From Desulfuromonadaceae bacterium (GTDB lineage Bacteria; Desulfobacterota; Desulfuromonadia; Geobacterales; Pseudopelobacteraceae): a stretch of 64,000 nucleotides of DNA. The stretch's first letter is position 1; each line of letters starts with the position of its first letter. The position numbers were made by a program, and so were the translations under genes. The stretch lies in NCBI GenBank assembly GCA_028681335.1, contig JAQUIT010000010.1, positions 86,729-150,728 of the forward strand. Reading direction: 5' to 3'. Below are positions 9,023-17,595 of the stretch, in pieces. The notes beneath the pieces are model-generated. The model was given only the letters and a program-made list of their open reading frames with translations. It searched no databases and had not been told where the DNA came from.

Positions 9023-10758
9023 CCCGGACAAACAAGAAAAACACGATGACTGATGTGGTCGCAAGATCGGGGTTCATCATCGCCTCTACACTTTTTACTG
9101 TTTCCCTGCTGGCCGGATGTAGCACCGTAAAACAGGCAACGTCCCCACGCACGGCACTAGACACAAACATGGTGCCGGCTTCAGCCAAGCAGGACCCGTT
9201 TATAGATGAGAACATCAAGGCGATGAAGACGGAGCTTACCCCACCGCCCCGGTCCCCCGACTATCAACCGGTCAGCGATGATGTCTCTCCTACCAAAAAT
9301 CGCATGATAAGCATCCAGTCCCGGAACTCCACCCTTGGCGATATTTTGCATGTCATTGCAGACGCTGCCAGCCTGAATCTGATTATCGGCGAGGGGGTCC
9401 AGCAGGACCGTCCGATCACCATCACGCTACGACTGGTCTCAGCTGAAGAAGCCCTCAAGACGGTTCTCGGTTCTGCAGATTATTTTTACACCATCAATGG
9501 TAACGTTCTTTCAGTCGAAGCTACCGCTACCAAACTCTTTGAGCTCGGCCACCCAGCCATGATCCAGGGGTACAATGTCGAGGTAGGCGGCGACATACTT
9601 GGAAGCGGCGCTTCCCTCTCTTCCGGCGGCGGGGGCAGTTCGTCAAACCTCAAAGGGACTATTTCCCAGACGGTAAAAAACGATACCAAAGCGTTTGACT
9701 TCTGGGAAACATTGGAAAAATCCCTGCAGTCAATGATTGGTGGGCAGCTGGAAACCATCACCAAACAGGTGGATAGTTCAACTCAATCCCGTACAGAACT
9801 GCAAAAGAATATTGCTGGTGATTCAAGAACATCTGGAAAATTTACGTCAACCTCCGAGAAGATAGTCTTTCCACCCTCATCAGAAAACAAACCACAGCAG
9901 TTGATTGTACTAAATCGTCTCACCGGCACAATCATGGTCACCGCAACCCGCAGCAATATGGAGCGGATAGAAAACTACCTGGATATGCTGCGCGCGACGC
10001 TCAACCGTCAGGTACTGGTTGAGGCCAGAGTAATTGAAGTACAATTGAATGACAGCCTGAAATACGGCATCGACTGGAACACACTCAGTGATTCCATAGC
10101 CGGCGGATTTGGTGCGGCCATTTCCGGCTTGCAGACGTCGTCGCAAGCCGCTGCCCCCAGTTTCCGGATCGGCGCCAGCAAAGGCAGCACCACGGCCCTT
10201 TTAACAGCACTCAAAACCCAGGGTGAAGTCAAAACTCTGTCCAATCCAAGAATCAACGTAATGAACGGACAAACTGCGCTGCTGACCGTTGGACGCAATC
10301 AGAACTATATTTCCAAGGTAACCTCAACCTCCAGCGGCAGCGGCAGTGATCAAACAACAACCTTTTCCGTTGACACAGGAAATGTGCTCTCCGGCATTAT
10401 GATCGGCCTGGCGCCGATCATCAACAGCAAAGGGGAAATCAGCCTGACAGTGACACCCATCGTATCCGATCTGGTAAGTCTGGAAGACAAAATAATCGGC
10501 AACGACACTGCAAACCAGACAACTATATCCATTCCTACCGTAGATTTAAGAGAGCTTTCCACCACCGTCAAGGTACGCACCGGAGAGTTAATCGTGCTTG
10601 GCGGACTTATTTCCAACAAACAGAACTACAAGGACAACAAGGTTCCGATCCTTGGCGATATACCGTGGATTAGAGGTTTCTTCACCAGCAAGGACAACAT
10701 GGACAGCCGATCAGAACTGGTTGTCATCCTGCAGCCACACATTATTACAGACAAATAG
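9004..10758 (+). CDS. mshL: MshL-type outer-membrane secretin lipoprotein
   Basis: A 584-residue secretin that would form the outer-membrane pore for the pilus. A lipobox LLAG-Cys39 marks a lipoprotein. A secretin/TonB short N domain lies near residues 100-170. A Gly/Ser-rich low-complexity linker lies near 195-215, and the secretin barrel covers ~320-583 and ends with VPILGDIPWIRGFF. The ATG at 9004 follows AAGGAT inside the upstream gene. An ATG at 9046 would give a shorter n-region for the signal peptide and cannot be excluded. It is part of the coupled mshI-to-mshM run. Confidence 0.9.
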   Translation: MDFHRLARTNKKNTMTDVVARSGFIIASTLFTVSLLAGCSTVKQATSPRTALDTNMVPASAKQDPFIDENIKAMKTELTPPPRSPDYQPVSDDVSPTKNRMISIQSRNSTLGDILHVIADAASLNLIIGEGVQQDRPITITLRLVSAEEALKTVLGSADYFYTINGNVLSVEATATKLFELGHPAMIQGYNVEVGGDILGSGASLSSGGGGSSSNLKGTISQTVKNDTKAFDFWETLEKSLQSMIGGQLETITKQVDSSTQSRTELQKNIAGDSRTSGKFTSTSEKIVFPPSSENKPQQLIVLNRLTGTIMVTATRSNMERIENYLDMLRATLNRQVLVEARVIEVQLNDSLKYGIDWNTLSDSIAGGFGAAISGLQTSSQAAAPSFRIGASKGSTTALLTALKTQGEVKTLSNPRINVMNGQTALLTVGRNQNYISKVTSTSSGSGSDQTTTFSVDTGNVLSGIMIGLAPIINSKGEISLTVTPIVSDLVSLEDKIIGNDTANQTTISIPTVDLRELSTTVKVRTGELIVLGGLISNKQNYKDNKVPILGDIPWIRGFFTSKDNMDSRSELVVILQPHIITDK

Positions 10759-10768
10759 GGGGGTCGAC

Positions 10769-12421
10769 ATGGCTGCACCGCTAAAGATTGGAGAGCTGTT
10801 CATCTCCCAGGGTGTCATAACAGAAAAACAGCTCCAGATAGCTCTTGACCATCAGAAAGTCACCGGAGATATCCTGGGTGACCTGCTCATCAAACTGGGA
10901 TTCGTCACTGCTCAGGAGTTTGCACGTACCATTGCGACCCAGAGCGGTATCGGCTATTTTGACTTATCTGAATCCCAGCCAGACGAAGAAGCTCTGCGCA
11001 TGATTCCGAAGGAAACCTCCCAAAAAGTCGGCATGCTACCGCTATCTGTTCTTAACGGCCAACTTTCGATCGGCATCACCAATCCCAGCAATATTGTTGC
11101 GGTTGACACCGTGACCAAACTTACCGGTAAAGCTCCAATTGTATATATAATCGACAACGATCAATTTCAGGACACGCTTGAAAAAGCGTACTTTTTCATC
11201 ACTCATCCGATTCAGCAGCGTATGGAGGAAATCACCGCTACTCTGCGCCAGATGACCGGAGCGGTTCCGGGCACCCTGATTTCCGGACTGGTCGACCTGA
11301 TACTCATGGACGGAATTCGCAAAATGGCGACTGATATCCACATAACCCCGGCCGATGATGTTACCAATGTTTTTTACCGGATTGACGGCGTACTTCAGCA
11401 CGGCCACTGTATCCAGAGGATTGTCCATAACGGCCTGGTTTCGCGCATAAAGGTGATGTCACAACTAGACATTGCCGAACAGCGCCTCCCGCAGGATGGT
11501 GCCTTTACCTACGATTTCCTCACCAAACATCTGGAAGTGCGTATATCCACCATACCCAGCATATACGGTGAAAATCTGGTCATGCGTCTGCTGGCCGGCA
11601 CCGGATCGCTTCTCAGGCTTGAAGCACTGGGTGTATCGGAAAGAGACATACAGCAATTGCGCAAATTGACGCGCAAGTCGTATGGCATAATCCTGGTTGT
11701 CGGGCCAACCGGCAGCGGTAAGACAACAACTCTCTACGCTGCGCTACGCGAACTAAACCGGCTTGAACGCAATATCCTGACAGTTGAAGACCCGGTCGAA
11801 TACCGCCTCAGCTTTGTCAAACAGACGCAGGTAAACGAGAAAGCAGGCTACAGCTTTTCACTGGCGGCCCGTAACTTCATGCGCCAGGATCCGGACGTCA
11901 TGCTGCTGGGAGAGATTCGTGACGAGGATACCGCTCAAATGGCAATCCGCTCTGCCATAACCGGCCACCTAGTCCTCTCGACAATGCACACCAACGATGC
12001 AGCCACCGCCATCCCGCGCCTGCTTGACCTGAAAGTTGACAACTTCCTGCTTTCGTCGGCCCTGGTTGCCGTACTGGCACAACGACTCGTACGTAAAATC
12101 TGCCCGCATTGCCGTGAAGAACATGAGTTTGACGCAGACGAACTGGAACTGCTGTCCCGACATGGCTTTGAGACCAAGCGGGGATACCGCGGCAAAGGGT
12201 GCAACAAATGTGGAGGTAGCGGCTACATCGGGAGGATATCCATCTGTGAGATACTTGTTGTCGACAGCAGGATCCAACAACTTATCTTTGAAGGGGCCTC
12301 AACCGGCACCATCCTGGAAGCCGCGGCAGCAGAAGGCATGACATCGCTGTTACATGACGGCATCAGCAAGGTTGCCAAAGGCATCACCACCCTCAGTGAA
12401 GTATTAAGGGTAGCAGGATGA
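10769..12421 (+). CDS. mshE: MshE/GspE-family pilus extension ATPase
   Basis: A 550-residue hexameric-type ATPase powering pilin polymerisation. The first ~50 residues match the two-part MshEN c-di-GMP-binding consensus: KIG-x6-G...L-x3-L-x2-Q, then ILG-x6-G...F. Walker A GPTGSGKTTT is at about 312-321 and Walker B LLGEIRDEDTAQ near 377. The His box is STMHTNDA. A zinc-type tetracysteine element has CPHC near 444 and CNKC near 477. The ATG at 10769 is preceded by a G-rich ribosome site and lies 10 bases after mshL. Longer upstream starts would run into mshL. Its stop overlaps mshG (ATGA). Confidence 0.93.
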   Translation: MAAPLKIGELFISQGVITEKQLQIALDHQKVTGDILGDLLIKLGFVTAQEFARTIATQSGIGYFDLSESQPDEEALRMIPKETSQKVGMLPLSVLNGQLSIGITNPSNIVAVDTVTKLTGKAPIVYIIDNDQFQDTLEKAYFFITHPIQQRMEEITATLRQMTGAVPGTLISGLVDLILMDGIRKMATDIHITPADDVTNVFYRIDGVLQHGHCIQRIVHNGLVSRIKVMSQLDIAEQRLPQDGAFTYDFLTKHLEVRISTIPSIYGENLVMRLLAGTGSLLRLEALGVSERDIQQLRKLTRKSYGIILVVGPTGSGKTTTLYAALRELNRLERNILTVEDPVEYRLSFVKQTQVNEKAGYSFSLAARNFMRQDPDVMLLGEIRDEDTAQMAIRSAITGHLVLSTMHTNDAATAIPRLLDLKVDNFLLSSALVAVLAQRLVRKICPHCREEHEFDADELELLSRHGFETKRGYRGKGCNKCGGSGYIGRISICEILVVDSRIQQLIFEGASTGTILEAAAAEGMTSLLHDGISKVAKGITTLSEVLRVAG

Positions 12422-13635
12422 ACAATTATGCCTACCAGGCTGTGGACACCTCCGGCAGGCAGGTACAGGGGAATATTGAAGCCGATTCCGTGGAGACCGC
12501 TACCAGTGACCTGTCCGGCAGGGGGCTGTACGTACTTGAAATAGACAGCAAGATTAGCCCACTTACTGATGTCAAAAAATGGTTTCGCCAAGGCAAGATT
12601 AAGCGTATCGACCTGATTGATCTTGCCAACAACCTGTCGGTTATGGTCGGAGCCGGCATTCCATTGTTGACGTCACTGGGAGACATCGCCACCGCCACAT
12701 CCAACCCTGCACTCCAGGCGATCATTCATGACATAAGACAAAACATAGAGCGCGGCAGCGGCTTTGCAGAGGTACTTGAGCGACACAAGGGGATTTTCCC
12801 CAACGTTTTCATACGCCTGGTGCGTGTTGGCGAGGAAACCGGGCGCTTTGAAAAAAGCCTGGCTGACGCCGCGGAGCATCTGCAGCGAATGGAGGATCTC
12901 TCCTCCACTATCAAGCGGGCCCTGATCTATCCGATCTTTGCCATTGTCACCACACTGGGGGCACTAGCATTCTGGATGATTTATGTCCTGCCTAAAATCA
13001 TTGAGACCTTGATCGGCATGGGGGTCAAATTACCGTTACTGACGAGGGTCCTGATTGTTTCCAGCCACCTGTCTCAACGTTTTTGGTACCTTGGCCTGCT
13101 CCTACCGGTGTTACTGTTTGTCATTATCAAGCTAATGAAGCGAACCGACCGGGGCAGGTATCTCGTGGACCTGCTTAAACTGAAGTTTCCGATCTATAAA
13201 CTTATCGAATACAACCAGCTACTGGCACTATTTGCAGAGCAGATGAGGATTTTGATAGTTTCCGGCTTGACCGTAGATCGGACACTTGGAATTATCTCAG
13301 ATTTAATGGGAAATGAGATTTTCCGCCGCGCTATCGCAGCCGTCCGCGACGAGATAACGTATGGAAGCACTATTGCGGAGGCAATGAGACGCCAACCGAT
13401 ATTCCCGCCGCTGCTGATCCGCATGGTCTCAATTGGTGAGGCGAGCGGTACGCTGGACAACCAGTTCAGCTTTCTGGCTACTCACTATTTGAAAAAACTT
13501 GATGACATTTCAGAAAAGCTGGGCAAGATAATAGAACCGCTTGTCGTCACTGCAGTAGGCATGCTGTTTGCTGTTATTATTGCCGGACTTCTGTTACCAA
13601 TTTATGATCTTGTTGCAAAGGTTGGAAAAGGATAA
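12418..13635 (+). CDS. mshG: MshG/GspF-family inner-membrane platform protein
   Basis: A 405-residue polytopic platform protein with two GspF (T2SSF) domains, about residues 70-190 and 270-395. Each carries the conserved GxPLxTxLGDI / RxVxVGExTG type blocks (VRVGEETGRFE near 139; MVSIGEASGTLD near 341). Membrane helices lie near 170-195, 218-240 and 375-398. It couples the cytoplasmic ATPase to the growing pilus. It overlaps mshE by 4 bases and is 3 bases from the ExeA-type ATPase gene. Confidence 0.92.
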   Translation: MNNYAYQAVDTSGRQVQGNIEADSVETATSDLSGRGLYVLEIDSKISPLTDVKKWFRQGKIKRIDLIDLANNLSVMVGAGIPLLTSLGDIATATSNPALQAIIHDIRQNIERGSGFAEVLERHKGIFPNVFIRLVRVGEETGRFEKSLADAAEHLQRMEDLSSTIKRALIYPIFAIVTTLGALAFWMIYVLPKIIETLIGMGVKLPLLTRVLIVSSHLSQRFWYLGLLLPVLLFVIIKLMKRTDRGRYLVDLLKLKFPIYKLIEYNQLLALFAEQMRILIVSGLTVDRTLGIISDLMGNEIFRRAIAAVRDEITYGSTIAEAMRRQPIFPPLLIRMVSIGEASGTLDNQFSFLATHYLKKLDDISEKLGKIIEPLVVTAVGMLFAVIIAGLLLPIYDLVAKVGKG

Positions 13636-13638
13636 AGC

Positions 13639-14583
13639 ATGGATTCAACATACCTTGATTTTTTTGGACTGCGTGAAGACCCCTTCCGCCTGACCCCAGA
13701 TCCGGCTTTCTACTACCCATCCAGCGATCACGCCAACGCTTTGCTCTCTCTGGACTACATCATGAACAACCGTGAGGGATTCTGTCTTCTCACGGGTGAA
13801 CCGGGTACCGGGAAAAGTACCTTGATCAGGATTTTCCTGAACAAATGGCAGGAACAAGCTGAGATAGCCCTCGTAATGACCCCACGCCTGTCACCGGAAG
13901 AGTTTCTGCAAGCTATCCTGGAAGACCTGGGTGTGGTTTCTCCGCTGAGTGGCAACAAAAACAATATGATCAAGGAGTTCCGGGATTTCCTGCTCTCCCA
14001 TGCGGCAAATGACAGGAGGGTGGCAATCGTAGTTGACGAAGCCCAAAACCTGCCGATTGAAACTCTTGAGGAGTTGCGGCTGCTCTCCAACCTGGAAACA
14101 GAGAAGGAAAAGCTGCTGCAGATAATCCTGATAGGTCAACCGGAGTTGGTAGACAAATTATCAGCCGAACAGCTCAAGCAGCTTAATCAGCGCATCTCGG
14201 TAAGGGCTTCATTGCATCCCCTTTCGGCATGCAACACTGCGGATTATCTTGCCACTCGCTTGCGGCAGGCTGGCGCCAACGCCGGAGTTTTTTTCGACAA
14301 AGATGCCCTGGAAACGATCCACCGCCGCTCAAACGGCATCCCCCGGCTTATCAATCTGATTGCATCTCGCTCTTTGATGGCTGCCTATCTGCAGGGATGT
14401 TCGGCGGTCAAGGGGCATCAGGTAAAGATTGCAGCGGAAGAGGTGTTACGACTGGGACGCCCGAATGGTGGAAGGCGGAAAAAGAAGTCTCGATATGGTT
14501 TACTAACTGCACTACTACTAGTAGTTACCATAATAGCGGCAGCAATTTACTACGTTACTTCAACCGGGCTGATTCTACTCTAG
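13639..14583 (+). CDS. mshM: MshM/ExeA-family AAA ATPase
   Basis: A 314-residue AAA ATPase beginning with the ExeA/MshM signature FFGLREDPFRLTPDP. Walker A GEPGTGKS is near residues 52-59 and Walker B VAIVVDEAQ near 125-133. One membrane helix lies close to the C-terminus (about 284-308) after a Lys/Arg-rich stretch. ExeA-type ATPases help secretin assembly through the peptidoglycan, but this protein ends soon after the helix and has no visible peptidoglycan-binding domain. It is last in the forward run, and its stop overlaps by 9 bases the convergent TPR gene. Confidence 0.85.
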   Translation: MDSTYLDFFGLREDPFRLTPDPAFYYPSSDHANALLSLDYIMNNREGFCLLTGEPGTGKSTLIRIFLNKWQEQAEIALVMTPRLSPEEFLQAILEDLGVVSPLSGNKNNMIKEFRDFLLSHAANDRRVAIVVDEAQNLPIETLEELRLLSNLETEKEKLLQIILIGQPELVDKLSAEQLKQLNQRISVRASLHPLSACNTADYLATRLRQAGANAGVFFDKDALETIHRRSNGIPRLINLIASRSLMAAYLQGCSAVKGHQVKIAAEEVLRLGRPNGGRRKKKSRYGLLTALLLVVTIIAAAIYYVTSTGLILL

Positions 14584-15588
14584 GATTACAATACGTTTTC
14601 TGGCAACACTTCTGGCCGCATCATCAGCAGTAGACATTCCGATAATTTCACGATAAAGCCTCACAGCCTCACTTCTGTTGCCTTTTCCCTCCAGAATACG
14701 TGCCATACCCAAATACCCCTTGGCGTCACCTAAATCAGCAAGACGCCGGAATGAGGTCAGCGCTTCTTCCCGCAGACCGCTTTTTTCCTGTGAAAGCGCC
14801 AAATTATACAAAGTCGATTTATTGGATGGCTCCAGGGCAACCGCCCTGCTGAACATGTTTATAGCAGCCGCATCATCACCCCTTACACTATAGGCAATAC
14901 CTCCGTTCACCAGGGCTGAGACATAATCATCTTTAAGGGTCAGGGCCCGAATAACAAAAAGCAGTGCCTCGTCGTACTGCCCCACCCTTATCAGTGAACT
15001 GGCAATGTTGTTCAATATGTGATGATTATAAGGGTTCGTTGTCAATGCCTGCCTATATAACTTGAGAGCCTGCTGATAATCGTTTTTGCTCTCTGCGGTC
15101 CGGGCGGCAAACAGGTAGGCATCTGCCGTAGCCCGATCCTTTGGAGAAACCGCGCGTTTCACAGTTGCTACTGATCGGGATACCGGGGCTTTTTGGGAAA
15201 CAGAGTGCTTACCTGAAACGGCGTCACGAACAATTGTCTTTGTACTCTCATGACCTGCCGTACGCCCCTCCCCCATCACCGGTGCCTTGACCTCAGGCAC
15301 AACGGGAAGTGCCTTTATCTCGCCGGATGCGGCAACAGCAGGGGCCTGCGGAACAGGAGTTGGCCGAAAGACCATCTTCTGTGATGCGTCCGGACGATTT
15401 TGCAGATATAACAGCAGAAGGACTCCACAAACAACAGAAGCAACACCTCCGGCCGCTATCAACAGATATGTGCGGCGCTGTAAACGCCTACTATTTCCTG
15501 ATGCCAAGCTCTTAAGCAGTCCCGGCGGAATTTGACCGGAGTTCTGCGGTTCATCACTTTTTTTGAGCAGGTTGGCCAGAATACTCAT
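14575..15588 (-). CDS. Membrane-anchored TPR protein, MshN-like
   Basis: A 337-residue protein with a basic cytoplasmic N-terminus, one membrane helix (about 41-62), a Pro/Ala/Val-rich spacer and tetratricopeptide repeats from ~150 to the end (NPYNHHILNNIASSLIRVGQYDEAL and ALEPSNKSTLYNLALSQEKSG). MshN in MSHA loci has the same layout and is normally on the pilus-operon strand. Here the gene is inverted, sits tail-to-tail with mshM, and would be transcribed from the shared region upstream of the pilin gene. A role in pilus assembly is inferred from position. Confidence 0.72.
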   Translation of the reverse strand: MSILANLLKKSDEPQNSGQIPPGLLKSLASGNSRRLQRRTYLLIAAGGVASVVCGVLLLLYLQNRPDASQKMVFRPTPVPQAPAVAASGEIKALPVVPEVKAPVMGEGRTAGHESTKTIVRDAVSGKHSVSQKAPVSRSVATVKRAVSPKDRATADAYLFAARTAESKNDYQQALKLYRQALTTNPYNHHILNNIASSLIRVGQYDEALLFVIRALTLKDDYVSALVNGGIAYSVRGDDAAAINMFSRAVALEPSNKSTLYNLALSQEKSGLREEALTSFRRLADLGDAKGYLGMARILEGKGNRSEAVRLYREIIGMSTADDAARSVARKRIVILE

Positions 15589-15716
15589 TATTTCTCCATA
15601 CGCTTCGATGTAAACTTTATCTGTTCTAGCATATCAGCACATTCCCTGCAAGGATTCGAAACGGCATAAGAGAATGATTTTCCAGTAGTTTAACAAAGAT
15701 AGAGATATTATTTTTC

Positions 15717-15745
15717 TTGACAGTTAGCGGATTATTGCATACCTA
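15717..15745 (+). promoter_or_regulatory. Candidate sigma70 promoter of the major-type pilin gene
   Basis: A perfect TTGACA at 15717-15722 is followed, after 17 bases, by TACCTA at 15740-15745, with TATATC just beyond. The leader to the pilin ATG would be ~65 bases. This 224-base gap (15589-15812) also serves the divergent TPR gene; I saw nothing else in it. Confidence 0.5.
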
Positions 15746-15812
15746 TATCACTGTAAATCTCATTAAATTTGTATGTATTCCAAGTAGTACCAATTTCAAA
15801 CGGAGGAACGGC

Positions 15813-16493
15813 ATGAAGCAGATAATAAGAAATAACAAAGGTTTTACTCTGGTAGAGATGGCAATTGTCCTCGTAATCATTGGTCTTTTACTTGGTGGCG
15901 TTCTTAAAGGACAAGAGTTGATTGAAAACAGCAAATCAAAGAAAGCCGTCAACGACCTGAATGCCATATCTGTTGCCTATAACGGCTATGTAGACCGTTA
16001 TGGCAGAATACCGGGCGATGACGGTCCTGTTGCAACTCTTCAGGCCCGTGGCGGCAACTGGGCTAACATTACCGTAGCAGGTAATCGTAATGGAATACTT
16101 GCTATTACTCCTGCTCAAACATTTGCAACCGGCGGTGAAAGCGTTGCTTTCTGGCAGGCCGTAAAGGCATCCGGTTTTATTGCCGGCAACCCTGCCGACA
16201 CCGGCGTAGCTGCCCTTCCCACAAATGCTTACCAGGGACTGATCGGCGTCGCCAACAACACAACCGGCATTACCGGTATGGTACAAGGTTTGTCTGTCTG
16301 TATCAGCCAGGTACCCGGCAAGGCTGCAGCACAGCTAGACTCACAACTGGATGATCGCAATCCTGCCACCGGTTCAGTTCGAGCAACGATCGGAGCTGCT
16401 GGTCTAAACACCGCCCCCGGTGCTGCACCGGCACCATCTGCAACGGCAACATACTCCGAAGACAATCAGTACACCGTATGCAGGGCACTGTAA
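15813..16493 (+). CDS. Type IV prepilin, probable major pilin of the MSH-like pilus
   Basis: A 226-residue prepilin with a short basic leader and processing site NNKG|FTLVEMAIVLVIIGLL. Gly-1, Phe+1 and Glu+5 are all present. The C-terminal part has a Cys in LSVCIS and one in YTVCRAL that could close a D-region disulfide. It is not the short conductive PilA-N type. The ATG follows CGGAGG at an ideal distance, and the gene has its own promoter candidate and terminator, as expected for an abundant structural subunit. Prepilin peptidase must come from elsewhere. Calling it the major pilin is inference. Confidence 0.85.
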   Translation: MKQIIRNNKGFTLVEMAIVLVIIGLLLGGVLKGQELIENSKSKKAVNDLNAISVAYNGYVDRYGRIPGDDGPVATLQARGGNWANITVAGNRNGILAITPAQTFATGGESVAFWQAVKASGFIAGNPADTGVAALPTNAYQGLIGVANNTTGITGMVQGLSVCISQVPGKAAAQLDSQLDDRNPATGSVRATIGAAGLNTAPGAAPAPSATATYSEDNQYTVCRAL

Positions 16494-16520
16494 GCTCAGT
16501 TTCTGCCGGATAAAGATTGC

Positions 16521-16550
16521 AAAAAGGGAGGCCTGATGGTCTCCCTTTTT
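16521..16550 (+). terminator. Rho-independent terminator after the pilin gene
   Basis: A 13-bp stem (AAAAAGGGAGGCC / GGTCTCCCTTTTT, one G-U pair) around a 4-base TGAT loop ends in a T run. It separates the pilin gene from the two minor-pilin genes. Confidence 0.9.
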
Positions 16551-16581
16551 ATTTATAAAGAGTTATGGTATTTTACTGCAC

Positions 16582-17595
16582 ATGAATAAAAATACACTGC
16601 AGACACATAAGGGCTTCACCCTGGTAGAAATGGCAATTGTTCTGGTGATTGTTGGACTACTGGTAGGCCTTGGCAGCAGCATGATTGGGCCGCTTACAAG
16701 CATGGCCAAGTTGAGGGAAACGCGAGATACCATTGATGCCGACATGTCCTCTGTCGTCAGCTGGGGTGCATCAAACAACCGCATACCAAACACCTACACT
16801 GAATTTCAAACCGTTATCAGCAAACAGTCTGACGCCTATGGAAATCCGCTTTACTACTTTTTTGATTCTTCCCTCGTAGCCGCGAATATCTGCGGCAGAA
16901 GGCCTACTAACTCATTAAATGCTTCAAGCCTTACAATCTGTCGCACAAGCGCCTGCATTGCAGCAGAACGGGTGACTGATGTAGCTTATGCAATAATAAG
17001 CGGCGGCGACAACAGAAACCCGCAGACCGGCATCATTGCCTGCCCCGCAGGAGTAAGCGGCACTTGTATCGGTGTCTATGACAGTGCTCCAAGCACAGAC
17101 AACTGCACGACCGCAGTTGACTGTCCAGCGGCAAATGTACCCGCTGTTTTTTTGAGAACGGCGCAAGTCCAAGAATATGACGACACCGTCCGTTGGATTA
17201 CTCTGGATGAACTACGCAGCAAGATTGGTTGCCAAGGGGCACAGCTAAAGATTTTGAATAATGAACTGCCACCAGCATCTGCTGCAAGCGCTTACAGTGC
17301 CACGCTTCTCTCTGACGGCGGTGTCCCTTTCACCACAGGGCCAAACACCTACCGTTGGTGCGTACAATCAGCTGCCCCCCCCGGTTTGACTTTTGCCCCG
17401 ACAATACTGAATGCAAACTGTGCAGGACTGGCTGAGGCCTCATGGAGCCCGGCAACTTCGTCATTGACACTGAGTGGAACAGCAACAACATCGGGAACCT
17501 ACAACTTCACCGTTTTTGTCCGCGATAATAATGGCCCAACCACCAGCAACGACAATGTCGCCTCCAAATCATTTGTCCTGACAGTTAACCCATGA
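16582..17595 (+). CDS. Large minor pilin with C-terminal Ig-like domain
   Basis: A 337-residue prepilin-like protein. The processing site is THKG|FTLVEMAIVLVIVGLLVG with Glu+5 present. A Cys-rich middle region follows, then the block LKILNNELP..AYSATL near residue 228 and an Ig-like (He_PIG-type) C-terminal domain ending FTVFVRDNNGPT...FVLTVN. It is probably incorporated at or near the pilus tip, with the Ig domain exposed. The stop overlaps the next gene by 4 bases (ATGA), so the two are made together. The region 100-250 is paralogous to the following gene. Confidence 0.8.
   Translation: MNKNTLQTHKGFTLVEMAIVLVIVGLLVGLGSSMIGPLTSMAKLRETRDTIDADMSSVVSWGASNNRIPNTYTEFQTVISKQSDAYGNPLYYFFDSSLVAANICGRRPTNSLNASSLTICRTSACIAAERVTDVAYAIISGGDNRNPQTGIIACPAGVSGTCIGVYDSAPSTDNCTTAVDCPAANVPAVFLRTAQVQEYDDTVRWITLDELRSKIGCQGAQLKILNNELPPASAASAYSATLLSDGGVPFTTGPNTYRWCVQSAAPPGLTFAPTILNANCAGLAEASWSPATSSLTLSGTATTSGTYNFTVFVRDNNGPTTSNDNVASKSFVLTVNP

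Noticed and set aside
10598..10768. In-frame upstream extension of the MshE-type ATPase
   Set aside because: Lies inside the mshL coding region; the G-rich ribosome site and conserved N-terminus support ATG 10769.
15717..15745. Sigma54-type promoter before the pilin gene
   Set aside because: No GG-N10-GC arrangement fits; the TTGACA with a -10 is better explained as sigma70.
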